In this document: piece by piece, positions 54,283-64,000 of the stretch
How the letters are laid out: every line of letters starts with the position of its first letter
Position numbering within the stretch: position 1 is the first letter of the stretch
Assembly (NCBI GenBank): GCA_019828595.1
Contig: JAHQRK010000008.1
Coordinates: 1,674,001 to 1,738,000, forward strand
Reading direction: 5' to 3'
Source of the DNA: Aphanomyces cochlioides
Lineage: Eukaryota; Oomycota; Saprolegniomycetes; Saprolegniales; Verrucalvaceae
DNA length: 64,000 nt
Notes under the pieces: model-generated
Database searches by the model: none
What the model saw: the letters and a program-made list of their open reading frames with translations, nothing else
What the model was told of the DNA's origin: nothing
Program-made: the position numbers and the translations under genes

Positions 54283-54594
54283 GATCGCGGCGCCTGGACG
54301 ACTCCTGCGGAAACAGGACGCGTCCTGGTATGCCAGACTCAACACGTTTCCCACGTGTCCGAGACAAATGCATCTGATTCTTCTTATGATGACTCTTCTG
54401 GAGGATCTCATGTCTCGACACACGACTCGCTTCCTACTTCTCGACCCCAGCAACCGGACTCAGTCCGCTCGCCCAAGTCGCGTCGTACACCTGACACTGT
54501 GAATCTGACTCCGCCTGAACCTGTTCCAGTCCTTACAGACGACGAAATCACTGATCTGATGGAGTCCCACCTTGAGTTCCCTGAGGAGGAATAA

Positions 54595-57500
54595 TCGAAA
54601 GAAATCGAAGATCGACTTTACCCAATCACTAAGTCGGACGTTCGAAAACAACTTGAACGCATTCGCAAACGACAAGTCAACCCGACTCATGAGGAAATCC
54701 TACGCTCCTTGGACTTATCGGAGACGGACTCACACTTACTACTCGCCCCTGCTGATATCGAGGACGAGACTCTCTGGTTGAAATGGTTTGCGGACACTCT
54801 AGAAAAATGCGACGAGGCGCGAAGAGCCAGTCGAGACTTCAACAACACTCGCAAACACCCGTTAGCTCGAGTTTCTTGGATTGACGCGAATCCTTATGCA
54901 GTCCATGACATGGATGAATCTCCAGACGATGGCGCGCCTATCTTAGGTGAAGACTCATGCACGACGTCCTCTGAAGACAAGAAACTGCCGACCGACGCTG
55001 TAACGTATCTGCCTGACATTCCGACGTCATGTTCCGGCGTGCGACAATCCACGAATTTCGAATGTTCCGACGAATTCTGGAATGAGTTACCGTTGGACTA
55101 TCCACAATCGACTCCAACTGCCTCAACTCAAGCTCGAACCAAGTCTCGACAACTACGCAGTCTCCATCGCAAATCGGCTAAGATCGATCCAACCTATTGC
55201 TCCGACCTACTTGAAGGAAATCCGCCCTCTGTGCGCCTCTTATGCAGACTGACACGATTATGCCACTCTCGATCCAGATCCGATGCGGATCCATTTATTC
55301 AAGCATACGTCAACAACATGAAAGCCACGACACTGATCGACACTGGAGCTACATCTAGCTTTGTCAGCGCGACTTTCTGGCACAAATTAGGATGCCCAAC
55401 TCTGTCACAACCTCGATCCTCCTTTGTATCAGCCGACAACTCTCGAATCGAAATGCTTGGTCGCATCAAACTCACGATCAACTTAGCTGGACGCGAAGTC
55501 CTCTTCCCTTTCTGGGTCATGTCGACTGCCCTTACAGACTGCATTGTTGGCATCGATCTATTACGCCAAATGGGTGTGATTATCAACTTGAATGACAACA
55601 CACTATCGATCGATGGCTGCGACGAGCTGATCTCACTTTCGCCACTGAGCCCTACACAACAGGAGACTCATGCAACTGGACCTGTCACAGTCGCAACAGC
55701 GACTCAAATCCCTCCACGATCTTTCCAATGGATCGCGTGCTCTGCGGGATCAGACTTACCAACTTCGACCACTATACTCGTCGAACCCACCAAGTCGGCT
55801 CTACTACACTCCGCAGCTGCCTTATATCGCACAAATCCATCACGGACTGTACTCCTTGAAGTCGCTAATCCTTCCGACTCGCCGATCCATCTTCCTGCTC
55901 ATGCGATCCTTGGCACATGGATGGCGTTACCTCGTGATCACATGGAATCAACTCTCGACTCACGCGATTCCTGCGCACAACCAGACAACGGTCAATCCTC
56001 ACGTACTACAGATGAACCCAGGAGGGTCCTCACTCAAATCGGGGGCCCCGGCGTTGTCTGTCCTGTGCAATCGGAGACGACTCCGACTAAAGAACTACCT
56101 ATCGACTGGACTGACTCAAGTCTCAGCATCGATCAACGCGAACTCTTACGCAAGACTCTCATGAAGTTCTCCGACATATTCGTCGACTCATCCAAAGCCC
56201 CCAGACGGACTCATCTGATCGAATTCAGCATCGACACGGGCAATAACCCTCCGATCCGAAGCGTACCATATCGGACTTCGAAGGCAGAAGGCGACATTAT
56301 GGAGGCGGAACTCAACCAATACCTGGATCTAGGACTGATCCGACCCTCGAAGAGTCCCTGGTCAAGTCCAGTGCTTATGATCCGCAAGCCAGATGGATCG
56401 ATACGCTTCTGTATCGACTACCGCAAACTCAACAGCATCACAGTGAAAGACTCCTATCCTATGCCCCGGATCGACGATCTATTAGACGCCCTTGGCAGAG
56501 CCAAACTCTTCTCCACTATGGACATTGCGTCGGGATATTGGAATGTCCCGATGGCTAAAGACAGTATTGAGAAGACGGCTTTCACATGCAACTACGGACT
56601 CTACGAATGGCTCGTCATGCCCTTCGGACTCTGCAACGCAGTCCCATGTTTCGAGAGACTTATGGAACACATCCTGATCGACTACAAATGGCGAACTTGC
56701 CTAGTCTATCTAGACGATTGCATCGTTTACAGCGACTCAGTCAAGTCCTTACTAAATTCAGAGAAGCTGGATTCAAACTCAAGATGTCCATGTGCAAATG
56801 GGGTCGATCATCATTTCCATTCTTAGGGCACATTGTCACACCAGCTGGAATTCTCCCGAATCCTGAGAAAATCAAGTCAGTCCTCCGCGTCAAAGCACTC
56901 AAAGATGCCTCGGAAGTCCGCGCATTCTTGGGACTCGCTGGTTATTTCCGTCGATTCGTACGCGACTTCTCTAAGATCGCTGCACCCTTGACCAACTTAC
57001 TAAGTGCCGAACAATTTACCTGGTCGACCGCATGTGACGAGGCGCTCGAACGTCTCAAACGCAGTCTGGTCTCTCCACCAATCCTGGCACACCCTGATTT
57101 CGATCTACCTTTCTCGATCTGGGTCGATGCCAGTCATATAGCAGTCGGTGCAGTCCTTATGCAAAAACAACAAGGCAAGAATCGCGTCATCGCCTATGCC
57201 AGTCAATCCTTGACAAAGGCTCAGCAAAAATGGATCTCAAAAGAAATGGGGATCTGTGAGATCGAATGTTGGGGAATCGTATGGGCGACTCGAAAGTTCC
57301 GACCTTATATCGATCGCAGACACTTTGACATTTATACCGATCACGAAGCCCTGACTTGGCTCTTCAATAGTGGATCGCGCTCAGGAAACCACAAACTCGC
57401 CCGATGGGCCATGGAGATTCAAGGACTCGACTACACAGTCATTCATCGACCCGGAGAACTCAACGGGGCCGCTGACGGATTATCTCGACTCGCAGTCTGC

Positions 57501-59393
57501 CCTATCCAGACTCGACGCATGAGTCGCCTTAACAGTACTCCCGTTAACCTACAACCATCACTGACACACGAAGGATCCACGCTCGACCCGACTGACTCCA
57601 ACACATCAGTCACTAAGTCCACACCCTTCCAGAATCCTCAGCAATCACCAAATCCCAGAGTCATCACGACTCCTATGGAACTCTTCGGCCGACGAAATCG
57701 CCCATCAACACGACTCTACAATGAGCAAGCTAACGACCCATGGATCGTAGCCCTACGAGCTTATCTAGAAGACGGCGCGATCCCCCTGGATCCTTATCTA
57801 CAAAACTTGGTTGTCCGCAACAGTCAGCAATACCTTATGCAACAAGGCATCGTTTGCCGCTATGTCACTATCAAGACTCCTTTGAGGAACCCCGAACTCA
57901 TCATTGTTCCTGTGATCCCGCACTCCTTAGTCGAGGAAGTCCTATATGCAAGTCATGCATCTCCTGTCACTGGACACCTCGGACTCATGAAAACTCGCGA
58001 GCGGATCCGTCGGACTGCCTACTGGTTGAATTGGCAACTCGATTGCAAGGACTACGTCTCGAAATGTCCCGACTGCAATCGTGCCAAGGGCGGTCGACCC
58101 TGGAGACAAGGTCCGATGCAAAGGATGCCGATCTATTCACTACGAGGTCCCTTCGGCCTATTGGTAGTCGACGCATTGGGTCCCTTGCCCACAACGAATC
58201 GTGGCAACAAATACATCTTGGTCTTCGCCGACTACTTCACACGATGGGTCGAAGCCTTCCCAGTCGCGGATCTAAAGACCTCAACGTTCTCCAGAGTCCT
58301 GATCGACGAAGTCTTGTGCCGATTCGGGATTCCGGGCAAACTCCTATCCGATCGAGGATCTAACTTTGTCTCTGAACTCGTGACCACGATGTACACGACA
58401 CTCGGAATCCACAAACTTGCTAGTGCTCCTTACCACCCGCAGGGTCAGGGTCTAGTCGAACGGTTCAATCACACGATCGTCCAGATGATGAAGATCTATG
58501 TCAACGATCACCACACTGACTGGGATACTTACCTACCCAGGCTACTTTTTGCCTATCGGACCGCACATCACGAAACTCTTGGCGACTCACCTTACTTCTG
58601 CCTCTTCGGTCGGGACCCAACCTTACCTCTCGACTTAGCCTTACTTAACTCCGATCCCGCTTGGATGTCCGACGATCTTCCTCAATACAAGCGCCGACTC
58701 GCCTCATCATGGAAGGAAATGAGACGACTTGTCGAGAATCAGATGGTCTCGGGACAGAACAAAAGTGCAGCAGCGAAATCTGATCAGAAACCGATCTCCT
58801 TCGACGATCAGTCCGCAGTCTGGGTCTGCAAATACTTCTCGAAGTCGACCAACCCCGACGACAAACGGACTCCCAAGCTAGCGACACACTGGCACGGCCC
58901 ATATCGTATCGATCGCAAAATAGGACCCAACACATACAAGATCGACATCCTGACCCATCCTGACAAGATTGTTACGGTGAATGTGGACCGTCTAAAGCCC
59001 TTCAAAGGTTACTACTCCAGACCTTTCAACGAGGAAGTTCCTGAAGATGAGTCGACTCTCGACGACTTCACTATCTACTCCTTACCCCGTTCCAGCTTCA
59101 TAGATCGCATCGATTACAACGACGGTGGCATCGCTTACACCTCCGTTGACTCTCCAATCCACAAGATCTGTGACAAACAACGGTTACCAAACTCTCGCGA
59201 ATCAGAATATCTAGTCGAACATGTCGATGGTTACAAGTATTGGACTCAGTCCTCCAAGTTATCGGGCTACCGATCCTACATCGACAACTTCGAGAACTCA
59301 CTACGTATGGAGAAGGGACTGCCTCCTCTAAGGCGATCCCTTCGGTTTTCCGACTTAGACAAAGAGACTCGCTCCATGGACATCTATCATTAG
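54595..59393 (+). pseudogene. Pol of the Gypsy element (PR-RT-RH-IN, chromodomain-like end), one frame break
   Basis: Protease: ATTLIDTGATSSFVS near 55330. Reverse transcriptase: YRKLNSITVKDSYPMPRIDD, TMDIASGYWNVP, MPFGLCNAVPCFERLM and the catalytic YLDDCIVYSD near 56710. Here a small deletion near 56740 changes frame. The second frame continues with GFKLKMSMCKW and HIVTPAGILPNPEKI. RNase H: FSIWVDASHIAVGAVLMQ, YTDHEALTWLF, GAADGLSR. Integrase: the HHCC finger (HLGLMKTRERI...CPDCNRAKG) and DDE (VDALGPLP, LSDRGSNFVSEL, GLVERFNHT). The last 60 residues (SEYLVEHVDGYKYWT...YIDNFENSL) look like a worn chromodomain, which in chromoviruses guides integration. Confidence 0.92.
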
Positions 59394-59550
59394 AGTCCAC
59401 GACATCACACTACTCTACCACGCGTCTTTAGTCCTGCACAAGTTTGGACTCTGGACCTGTATGCCTCTTGACTTGATTGATTGCCATCAACCCATTGATG
59501 GATCGAGTCTCCCAACCGTCCCAACTTGCGTTCGACATGAGGATCGAAAC

Positions 59551-59565
59551 TTACCAGGGGGCTTA
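59551..59565 (+). other. Polypurine tract region
   Basis: A short purine run (AGGGGG) lies just before the 3' LTR, where plus-strand synthesis is primed. Confidence 0.5.
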
Positions 59566-59907
59566 TGACGGTTGAGCCTCGATCGTTGCTTGTCAAACTC
59601 ATGGATCATCCCACGCAGGTGATCCCTTTCAAACCACTAAGATTCTAGTTCGATTCGACCAAAGCGTCCTCGAACTCAAGCTCCTTCCATATTAGATGTT
59701 TAGATTCTTAGATAGCTATGTATCTCACTTCTCGTTCTGCTCGACTACCCTAACTCGGTTAATCTACACTATTGTAGTTAGTCTCCGTCCCCTTCCGATC
59801 CTGGTGCAGAGTCCTTGGCTAAAGTCGAGGATATTCGGTTCCTGTGAAGTCCAAACGTCTGGACCTTCGATTCTTTTTGTGCGTCATCGCTATCCCCGCG
59901 ACCGTCA
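59566..59907 (+). repeat. 3' LTR
   Basis: 342 bp, about 98 percent identical by eye to the 5' LTR. Differences include GATTGC/GATAGC, CTACTCC/CTACCC, ACCGTAG/ATTGTAG and TCCTTCC/TCCGTCC. Confidence 0.93.
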
Positions 59908-60512
59908 CAGAAGACCATGTTGGTTCCTTGGCACTGTAGGATATTTTCGCTCGTTAGACAGCTTAATGAATACGCACGTGCTGTCTCGAGGTTGGAAAGC
60001 AAGAAGTCTTTTCCTTCCAACCACATCAGCATGAAAAATGTTGCGTCGCCGAGAAATCCTTCAAGAGTCCAACCACCAGAAAGATCGTCCGAGGTACTCC
60101 AAGCTGCTGAATAAAAAGCTGCCTTCCCATTCGGCCTCCCAGCCGGTGAATTGAGATCGTGGTCGAGGATTCTCTGCGATCTCATTCAAGCGAGCGCGTA
60201 TTCGTATCGTGTGTCTGCATCGCCGACTTGGAATTTGTAACCACGACCACATCGAATTTAGTCTTGAATAAACTATACATATTATAATAAAATTGGATTG
60301 GATGAAATTGTATATAGATCGTTTTTATTGGGCGGTCAAAAGAAAGTTAATCCATGCGAAACAGTGCAAAACACAGTCAACAATTTTGCACATCAACGGA
60401 CCACGAATTCAAGGGACACCTCTAAAACAATGCGACGAGTGATAAATTCACCAGATTCAACTGTGAAGCACCTTTTTCTCTAGGTCACGGTCATTTCATC
60501 CTTCATTTCGCC
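59908..60512. other. Spacer upstream of a plus-strand Kazal gene
   Basis: No gene recognised apart from the hairpin at 59990-60022. No twin CCAAT module was seen ahead of the gene at 60513. Confidence 0.5.
59990..60022. repeat. GGTTGGAA...TTCCAACC hairpin
   Basis: Same arms as the copies at 42.8-45.3 kb, on the far side of the Gypsy insertion, so the array continues there. Confidence 0.65.
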
Positions 60513-61145
60513 ATGCAACTCGCACACATCTTTCTTTTGGCTGGAGCCGTCGCCGCCGCGCAATGCAATACGATCTGCATTGACAACTATGAGCCCGTCT
60601 GTGGCTCCGATGGTCAGACTTACAGCAATCCATGCCGCTTGCAAGCAGCTGCCTGCACGCAAAACCAAACGATCAGTATCATTGCCACAGGAGAATGCGA
60701 TCAAAAGTGCGAGAAAGGATGCCCAAGAATCTACAACCCCGTGTGCGGCTCGGACGGCACGACGTTTGCCAATGACTGCCTCTTGAGCGTTGCGACGTGC
60801 CGAAACGCTTCGATTACACTGGCGAGCAATGGTCCTTGCCAACAAGCTCCCAAAAGCCAATGCAAGACTGCATGCAATAAGCTCTATCAACCCGTGTGTG
60901 GATCCAATGGACAAACCTACGGCAACGACTGCGATCTGAAGAACGCGAAGTGCGAGGATCCAACCTTGACCAAGGTGTCGGATGGAGAATGCAAGGGGAA
61001 AACCAACTCGACTCTTTCTCCATCGACGACAAAAAGCAACGAGATCACATCTCCAACCACCACCTCGGCCAAGTCTGCATGTATGACTGTCGCAACGTCC
61101 TTGGCGGCTATCTTCTCGGCTACCGCCTATTCTCTTTTGGGTTAA
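60513..61145 (+). CDS. Three-domain Kazal-type inhibitor on the plus strand, probably GPI-anchored
   Basis: 210 residues. MQLAHIFLLAGAVAAAQ is the signal peptide. Three six-cysteine Kazal domains have cores PVCGSDGQTYSNPC, PVCGSDGTTFANDC and PVCGSNGQTYGNDC. A shorter linker (NSTLSPSTTKSNEITSPTTTS) leads to a hydrophobic end ...SATAYSLLG. The signal peptide and domain order match the minus-strand paralogues, so this copy was inverted. It faces the next Kazal gene tail to tail, 217 bp apart. A long open frame on the opposite strand is a shadow of this gene. Confidence 0.92.
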   Translation: MQLAHIFLLAGAVAAAQCNTICIDNYEPVCGSDGQTYSNPCRLQAAACTQNQTISIIATGECDQKCEKGCPRIYNPVCGSDGTTFANDCLLSVATCRNASITLASNGPCQQAPKSQCKTACNKLYQPVCGSNGQTYGNDCDLKNAKCEDPTLTKVSDGECKGKTNSTLSPSTTKSNEITSPTTTSAKSACMTVATSLAAIFSATAYSLLG

Positions 61146-61362
61146 GATATCTGGCCATCCATAGCATAAAATCATCACTATATATACATGCATACTCGAT
61201 ATTTCCTTCCATTTTGCCTGCCGCATCTTGAGGGATTGGTTGACCACTTCTACCGTAGCTTCCTGACAGTGCGTGGTTCCGCCATAGAAGATAGCTCAGG
61301 TTAAAGCTACATGGTGCAGTCTTTGTTAGTATTTTGAACTAATTCTACCCAGAGAATATCCT

Positions 61363-61884
61363 CTACTCCATTAAACATGCTGCTGCCATCACGACGACCG
61401 TGACTGTGGACGAAACCAATGCACCTGCAGTAGATTTGACCGTGCTTGTCGGTGACGGTGCGGCGGTTGTTGGTGCAATTGTTGTTTTCGCGGCTTCTGT
61501 AGCATTTGGCGAGATGATAGTGGAAGAATTGGATGTGCACTGACCGAGGCTCACAAACTTGATGGATGGATCTCTGCACGAAGCTTTGTCAAGTTCACAC
61601 TGGTTGTTGTACGTCACACCGTTCGTGGCGCAATGTGGCTTGAGCTCTTCGGTGCACAGCTTGGTGCAATTCACTCCTGCTGTACCTTGGCATTCGCCTT
61701 TCGAGACGACTGTGAGGTTTTGCTTGGTTGTGCAGGCGGCGATTTTCAAGTCACACGCACTCGAGTATGTCTTTCCATCGGAGGCACAGACTGGATCCAG
61801 CACTTGGATGCATGCAATCTCGCATTGGGCGATGGCTGCGCCGACGATTAGCGCCAAGAGTGTAAAAATGGATGCAAGCTGCAT
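61363..61884 (-). CDS. Two-domain Kazal-type inhibitor, probably GPI-anchored
   Basis: 173 residues from ATG 61884 (MQLASIFTLLALIVGAAIAQ, signal peptide); the frame is open upstream but without coding character. Domain 1 is C..AC...PVCASDGKTYSSAC...GEC. Domain 2 is divergent, with PHCATNGVTYNNQC and ending LGQC; its Pro-Val-Cys became Pro-His-Cys. The linker is Thr/Ser/Pro-rich (TEAAKTTIAPTTAAPSPTSTVKS). The tail ...VVVMAAACLME ends with one acidic residue, unusual for a GPI signal. Confidence 0.9.
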   Translation of the reverse strand: MQLASIFTLLALIVGAAIAQCEIACIQVLDPVCASDGKTYSSACDLKIAACTTKQNLTVVSKGECQGTAGVNCTKLCTEELKPHCATNGVTYNNQCELDKASCRDPSIKFVSLGQCTSNSSTIISPNATEAAKTTIAPTTAAPSPTSTVKSTAGALVSSTVTVVVMAAACLME

Positions 61885-62511
61885 CTCGAGATGGAAACTG
61901 CTTGCATGTTGTTGTGTATTTCCTCTGCAGATGGGGCGCGCCACGTTACTACTCTCGACCGAACTTTGTCGAGGCGTTCCGTCAAAGTGCACTTTAATTA
62001 TTAGCCTCGACACTAGAATATCCAACGCGAAGCTCAATTTGCAATGAAGTTTCATCAACTCTTACAACTTTAGCCTTTTTCTCGAGGTAAAGTCTACATG
62101 TTTCCTTTCTAGACTTTAGCAGTCTCAAATCTGAACATCGTTACGTAGTTAGCTGTATGGGCTAGACAAACTTCGCCTTATGAGAGTATATCCATGGGGA
62201 AATGAACACTTTCAGCGCAATCTAGAGCTATCCAGCAGCTAGGAGTTATAGTCAATATTCAATTTACTTGACCATAAGAGTACACACATAAACTTTTACA
62301 ATTGGTGAAAGCTTTCATCGATCAAGGGGGGGTGTTCAGCTACCCAAGCAGTCTCTTCGATCTTGTTCTATTCGAGAAGTGCCTTCGATTCCACACAGAG
62401 CTAGATAACAATTAGAGGACATGGGTGAAGAGTTTATCCAAGCGATAAAGATTATTCCTGGTTCCATGACGGAGTTAACAAATACATGAAGTAGGCGGTC
62501 TCCAATTTCAG
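61885..62511. other. Upstream spacer of the last Kazal gene
   Basis: No gene recognised. The CCAAT module at 62512 lies about 630 bp from the start codon, further than in the other loci. Confidence 0.45.
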
Positions 62512-62547
62512 CCAATGATATCACTGTATTTTATTCTCAACCAATCA
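62512..62547 (-). promoter_or_regulatory. Twin CCAAT module, distant or orphan
   Basis: CCAATGA at 62512 and CCAATCA at 62541, 29 bp apart. It either serves the gene at 61363-61884 from far upstream or belonged to a lost copy. Confidence 0.55.
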
Positions 62548-64000
62548 AATGGGAGAATTCATAAGAATTTCGATAAAATCTTGAATCCAATGTTCAACTC
62601 CCACTCTACTCATCCAATACAAATGCCAAGTCAATGCGACGACAAAACCACTTTCCACTGTCGTTGATTCAAATTCATCAGTGCCGCCAGTTTTACAACA
62701 GACGATCGCATGAATCGTGTTGACTTCTGTCATTCTCTGCGTTGTTTTCACGACTCGACACAGCCCGTATAGCTAAATAGTCTCGATCTCCATGAATGTG
62801 CGGCCACACTCTCGGCCTTGACAATCTCTATGGCATCAACAAATAAATCTCTTCATGTTTCATATGGGAAATCTTGAAGTGGGCAGTCCTCGCTCGGCCA
62901 AAACACACTTCTCTCGTCAGCTACATTTCTTTCACAAACAACATACGCAGAGAACGCGACGAGGTCTTGCTTGGCAAGTACCGCGCGGTGCCATCCCGCG
63001 ATTGCCACGCATTGCACACCAACCAAACGGCAATAAATACTACGTAGTAAAAACAAACTCCAGTGAGTAACTATGGCTGTGAAAATCATACATTCCTATA
63101 TTTTGTCTCACTTTGTTATTCCCCCCTTGACATCAACCACGACGATGTTTATCCAGCTCCCGAGATGAAGCTCGTCCAACAAAAATGCCTACAAAAACAC
63201 AGCAGTGATCCCATGAATTGGTTCAACCATGTGCTCTCGCTATCAGCTCAGAAGCACCGCGCGAAGATATCACGGCCACCATTTCAATTACACACTCGCC
63301 CCATCGAGAACTGCATATGGAGAATTCTATCCAACTGGGTGAAAATGCAATAAAAGAGTGCAAATTTTAATTTTTAGACTTCGAGTTTGTATAGTCTCCA
63401 TATATTTTCGAGCTTCATGTCATCTTTTTTATATTTTTTACCGGCATCTCATAGTGGCCGGTTGCATCTTTTGAATTTTGACTTGGAGTTTGTATACCAT
63501 CACACGAATCGACACATGCCTTCGATTTTTTCTCGCGATTTCAATGCAAGGCAATCGCGAATGGACCATTCGACAAGCTTCACCGGCAATCTTTTAGCAA
63601 ATCAAACCCGCCCGGCTAGGACATGACTACGTATCACCCTGGTACACTGTTGACGAGACTTGATGCGTCGATTTGCAATGCAATAGACGGTTATGCCCCG
63701 GTCTGAGTGAGACTGAATCTCAAGCTTATGCAGCCTTCATACAATGAATTTACCTATTTATGTTTATATCCCGTTATAGTGGATATTTATCTACATTATT
63801 TTAAAGAGACTCATGTAAAATTAGCGCACGAACTGAGCAACATATTGGCTGATTTGAACAGAATTTTGTCAGAGGCTATACTCTCTTGCGCTAAAAGATT
63901 AACTGGTGTCATGATCGATTTGATATGTTGAAAGAAATCTGGCTATGTGTTGGGCAATCTATGATCTAAATCAAAGAACCCATAACAATTTATACTAAGC
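62548..64000. other. Right edge, no recognised gene
   Basis: Only short frames. 63063-63353 and 63707-63931 (ELSNILADLNRILSEAILSCAKRL) look weakly protein-like, but I cannot name a family. A phrase GACTT.GAGTTTGTATA occurs at about 63378 and 63480. Confidence 0.4.

Larger units (their letters stand above)
50938..59907 (+). mobile_element. Ty3/Gypsy LTR retrotransposon, 8970 bp, near-identical LTRs
   Basis: Direct LTRs of 343 bp (50938-51280) and 342 bp (59566-59907) enclose gag and pol in the order protease, reverse transcriptase, RNase H, integrase, which defines Gypsy. The LTRs differ by about five substitutions and one base of length, so insertion is recent. Coding breaks at several points make it non-autonomous. 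The ends are TGACGGT...ACCGTCA. I found no convincing target duplication. It sits inside the Kazal array. Confidence 0.95.

Noticed and set aside
50933..59912. Target site duplication of the Gypsy element
   Set aside because: Flanks (CAAAGTA before, CAGAAG after) do not match over 4-6 bases under any choice of LTR end.
60480..61247. 255-codon open frame on the minus strand
   Set aside because: Exact antisense shadow of the intact Kazal gene at 60513-61145, which has signal peptide and cysteine patterns; the minus frame has none.
1..64000. tRNA or rRNA genes
   Set aside because: No cloverleaf-like A/B box arrangement or rRNA core was noticed by eye; a tRNA scan would be decisive.

Overview
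This window looks like an oomycete nuclear genome, most likely a saprolegnialean such as an Aphanomyces-like species. The lineage is inferred from four things: genes split by very short introns (about 37-52 nt, donors GTACGT/GTATG, acceptors TAG/CAG); a multigene cluster of secreted Kazal-type protease inhibitors of the kind known from oomycetes; a Crypton; and two-gene PIF/Harbinger elements. No database search was possible, so the species is not established.

Layout. 1-10.8 kb is transposon debris: hAT-type relics, a gag-like fragment, a solo LTR, a nearly complete 2.47 kb PIF/Harbinger element (5999-8467), a hAT-type non-autonomous element with a perfect 8-bp target duplication (8702-9371) and an 830-bp foldback element (9969-10798). 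10.8-22.9 kb is a gene-dense block: a RING-H2 protein, two paralogous zinc-knuckle proteins flanking a small adaptin/zeta-COP-like subunit, a UBLCP1-like phosphatase, a stomatin-like (SPFH) protein and an ATG16-like autophagy protein. 23-30.1 kb is transposons again: a MITE, a mariner-like transposase, a Crypton with a GCR1_C-like domain, and a mariner-like element with clear TIRs. 30.3-32.4 kb holds glutaminyl-tRNA synthetase. 33-62 kb is a Kazal inhibitor cluster of thirteen loci: six intact, seven broken or fragmentary. It is interrupted by a Tigger/pogo element nested in a second Harbinger element (35.5-40.9 kb) and by a 9 kb Ty3/Gypsy element (50.9-59.9 kb). 62.5-64 kb shows no recognisable gene.

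How it fits together. The Kazal genes share one architecture: signal peptide, one to three six-cysteine Kazal domains, a Thr/Ser-rich linker, and a hydrophobic C-terminus with no charged tail. This predicts secreted, probably GPI-anchored surface inhibitors of serine proteases. Several carry the same upstream module, two CCAAT boxes exactly 30 bp apart, and a GGTTGGAA...TTCCAACC hairpin recurs between them, so the array grew by duplication of a gene-plus-promoter unit. Orphan copies of the promoter and of the C-terminal tail show that other units have been lost. In the housekeeping block, the palindrome ATCCGGAT lies 40-75 bp upstream of three unrelated genes and is a candidate core promoter element.

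Limits. Exon joins were worked out by eye from splice signals, reading frame and family similarity. Transposon ends come from matching terminal repeats and target duplications. Family names rest on motif recognition, not on searches.
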